Below, one piece after another: positions 22,761-24,026 of a stretch of DNA of 24,026 nucleotides. Each line of letters begins with the position of its first letter. Position 1 is the stretch's first letter. Source of the stretch: DAOTTI01 sp034437795. GTDB lineage: Bacteria; Chloroflexota; UBA11872; UBA12225. Made by a program: the position numbers and the translations under genes. The stretch spans positions 1 through 24,026 of the forward strand of contig DAOTTI010000040.1 in assembly GCA_034437795.1 (NCBI GenBank), given 5' to 3'. The notes below the pieces were generated by a model. It searched no databases. It worked only from the letters and a program-made list of their open reading frames with translations, and was not told the DNA's origin.

Positions 22761-24026
22761 ATGGACGTCCGCTCGATCCTCGTTCCCCTCGTGGCCATCA
22801 TCATCGGCACCTTCATGGTCATCCTGGACAACACGGTCGTGAACGTCGCCCTGCCGACGCTCGGCCGCGTGTTCCAGACCGACCTCAGCCTGCTGCAGTG
22901 GGTCATCACCGCCTACATGCTCGCCCAGGCCGCCGTCATTCCCCTCTCCGGGTGGCTGGCCGACCGCTTTGGCGCCAAACGGGTCTACCTCACCTCACTC
23001 GTACTCTTCACGCTCGGATCCGCCCTCTGTGGCCTGGCCAGGAGCGGGCAGATGCTCGTCGCCACGCGCGTGCTCCAAGGCCTCGGCGGCGGCATGATGA
23101 TGCCCATCGGCATGTCCGTCCTCTACCGCCTCACGCCGCCGGATCGGCGGGGCGCGGTCATGGGCCTGTTCGGCGTGCCCATCCTGGTCGCGCCGGCGCT
23201 GGGGCCAGGGCTCTCCGGCTACCTGCTCGAGTACGCCGACTGGCGCCTCATCTTCCTGATCAACGTGCCGGTCGGCGCGCTGGCCCTGCTGGTCGGTCTC
23301 CGTGGCCTGCCGGCCATCGGCGCCCCGCGGCCGGCCGGCGCGCTGGACGTGCTCGGCGTCGCGCTCGGCCCGCTCGCCTTCGCCTCCCTCAGCTACGGCA
23401 TCAGCCAGTCCACCCATGCCGGCTGGACCGGCGCGCCGACGCTTGGCGGCATCGGCCTGGGGCTTGTGGCGCTGGCCCTCTTCATCTGGCGCGAGTTGAC
23501 CTTCCCGCACCCACTGCTGGAGCTTCGCGTCTTCCGCCGGCGCGCCTTCACGCTCGCCATCCTCACCCAGTGGATCGGCTTCGGCGCGATGTTCGGCACC
23601 TTCTTCCTGGTGCCGCTCTTCCTGCAGCAGGTGCGGGGCTACGGCTCGTTCGAGACCGGCCTCTTCACGCTGCCCCAGGCCATCGCCTCCGCCCTCCTCA
23701 TGCCGCTCGGCGGGCGGGTATTCGACAAGGTGGGGGCGCGCCCGCCGGTGCTCTTCGGCCTGACGCTGGTGATCACCGCCATGTGGCGGATGACCGGCCT
23801 GAACGGGACCACCAGCGGCGAGGACCTGCGCCTGCCCCTGATCCTGATGGGCGCCGGCATGGGCTCGATGATGATGTCGCTCAATACGCACCTGCTGAAT
23901 AGCGCCCCGCGCGAGCTTGTCACCCGCGTCACCTCGCTCACCAACGCCCTGCAGAACGTCGCCGGCTCATTCGCCATCGCCAGCTTTGCCACCGTCCTTC
24001 AGAGCCGGCTGCCGGTGCACCTCGCC
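22761..24026 (+). CDS. MFS multidrug exporter, DHA2 (EmrB/QacA) type, C-terminus beyond window
   Basis: 422 codons are open to the right edge with no stop. The N-terminus IIIGTFMVILDNTVVNVALP (13-32) carries the LDxTVVNVALP motif of 14-helix DHA2 exporters. Motif A is GWLADRFGAKRVYL, and motif C appears as GVPILVAPALGPGLSGYL, typical of proton-coupled antiporters, followed by DWRLIFLINVPVG. It exports drugs or other hydrophobic compounds using the proton gradient. ATG 22761 has AAGGAG six bases upstream. The divergent ATPase gene shares the upstream spacer. Leucine is mostly coded by CTC in its first part, while many neighbours prefer CTG, a weak hint of separate origin. The last roughly 60-100 residues are missing. 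Confidence 0.92.
   Translation, partial: MDVRSILVPLVAIIIGTFMVILDNTVVNVALPTLGRVFQTDLSLLQWVITAYMLAQAAVIPLSGWLADRFGAKRVYLTSLVLFTLGSALCGLARSGQMLVATRVLQGLGGGMMMPIGMSVLYRLTPPDRRGAVMGLFGVPILVAPALGPGLSGYLLEYADWRLIFLINVPVGALALLVGLRGLPAIGAPRPAGALDVLGVALGPLAFASLSYGISQSTHAGWTGAPTLGGIGLGLVALALFIWRELTFPHPLLELRVFRRRAFTLAILTQWIGFGAMFGTFFLVPLFLQQVRGYGSFETGLFTLPQAIASALLMPLGGRVFDKVGARPPVLFGLTLVITAMWRMTGLNGTTSGEDLRLPLILMGAGMGSMMMSLNTHLLNSAPRELVTRVTSLTNALQNVAGSFAIASFATVLQSRLPVHLA

Overview
The window is very GC-rich, gene-dense bacterial DNA that makes frequent use of GTG starts. The layout suggests a Chloroflexota genome, possibly a Thermomicrobia/Sphaerobacter-like lineage: several Gfo/Idh/MocA dehydrogenases, sugar-acid dehydratases, a compact zinc-ribbon MetRS and many palindromic GGGTGAGGGCT-type hairpin repeats. 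That assignment is inference; there is no rRNA or other phylogenetic marker apart from metG. I saw no tRNA, rRNA, CRISPR array or replication origin.

Layout. 1-400 is the N-terminal part of an IS630-type transposase (minus strand) cut by the window edge, followed by about 550 bp with no recognisable gene. 948-3336 is a minus-strand pair (Gfo/Idh/MocA oxidoreductase, then an amidase-signature enzyme). It is divergent from a short-chain dehydrogenase (3494-4285), which converges on an IlvD/Edd-family dehydratase. 4338-9311 is a co-directional minus-strand run: UxuA-like TIM-barrel enzyme, a rhomboid protease fused to a YggT-like domain, an exported cell-wall amidase and the IlvD/Edd dehydratase. 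9312-10003 is a repeat-rich divergent spacer. Next come an alpha/beta hydrolase (plus) and a second Gfo/Idh/MocA protein (minus). 12532-13061 is a non-coding block with a 15-bp inverted repeat, a strong intrinsic terminator and a nearly T-free leader before metG. 14925-18799 holds three co-directional genes: an ArgH-like lyase, a third Gfo/Idh/MocA protein and an enolase-superfamily enzyme. 19046-22188 is a metal module: a low-affinity iron permease-family protein convergent with a His-rich P1B-type ATPase. After a 572-bp spacer with a 26-bp near-perfect palindrome comes a DHA2-type MFS exporter that runs off the right edge.

Function. Three oxidoreductases, an SDR, three dehydratase-type enzymes, an esterase-like hydrolase, an amidase and a C-N/C-O lyase fit catabolism of unusual sugar acids or amide/ester-decorated sugars, although no sugar transporter lies in the window. 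This pathway is inference from gene families and clustering only.

The observations I rate highest are the P1B ATPase with Cys-Pro-Asp in place of Cys-Pro-Cys, the structured leader plus terminator ahead of metG, the rhomboid-YggT fusion and the dispersed hairpin repeat family.
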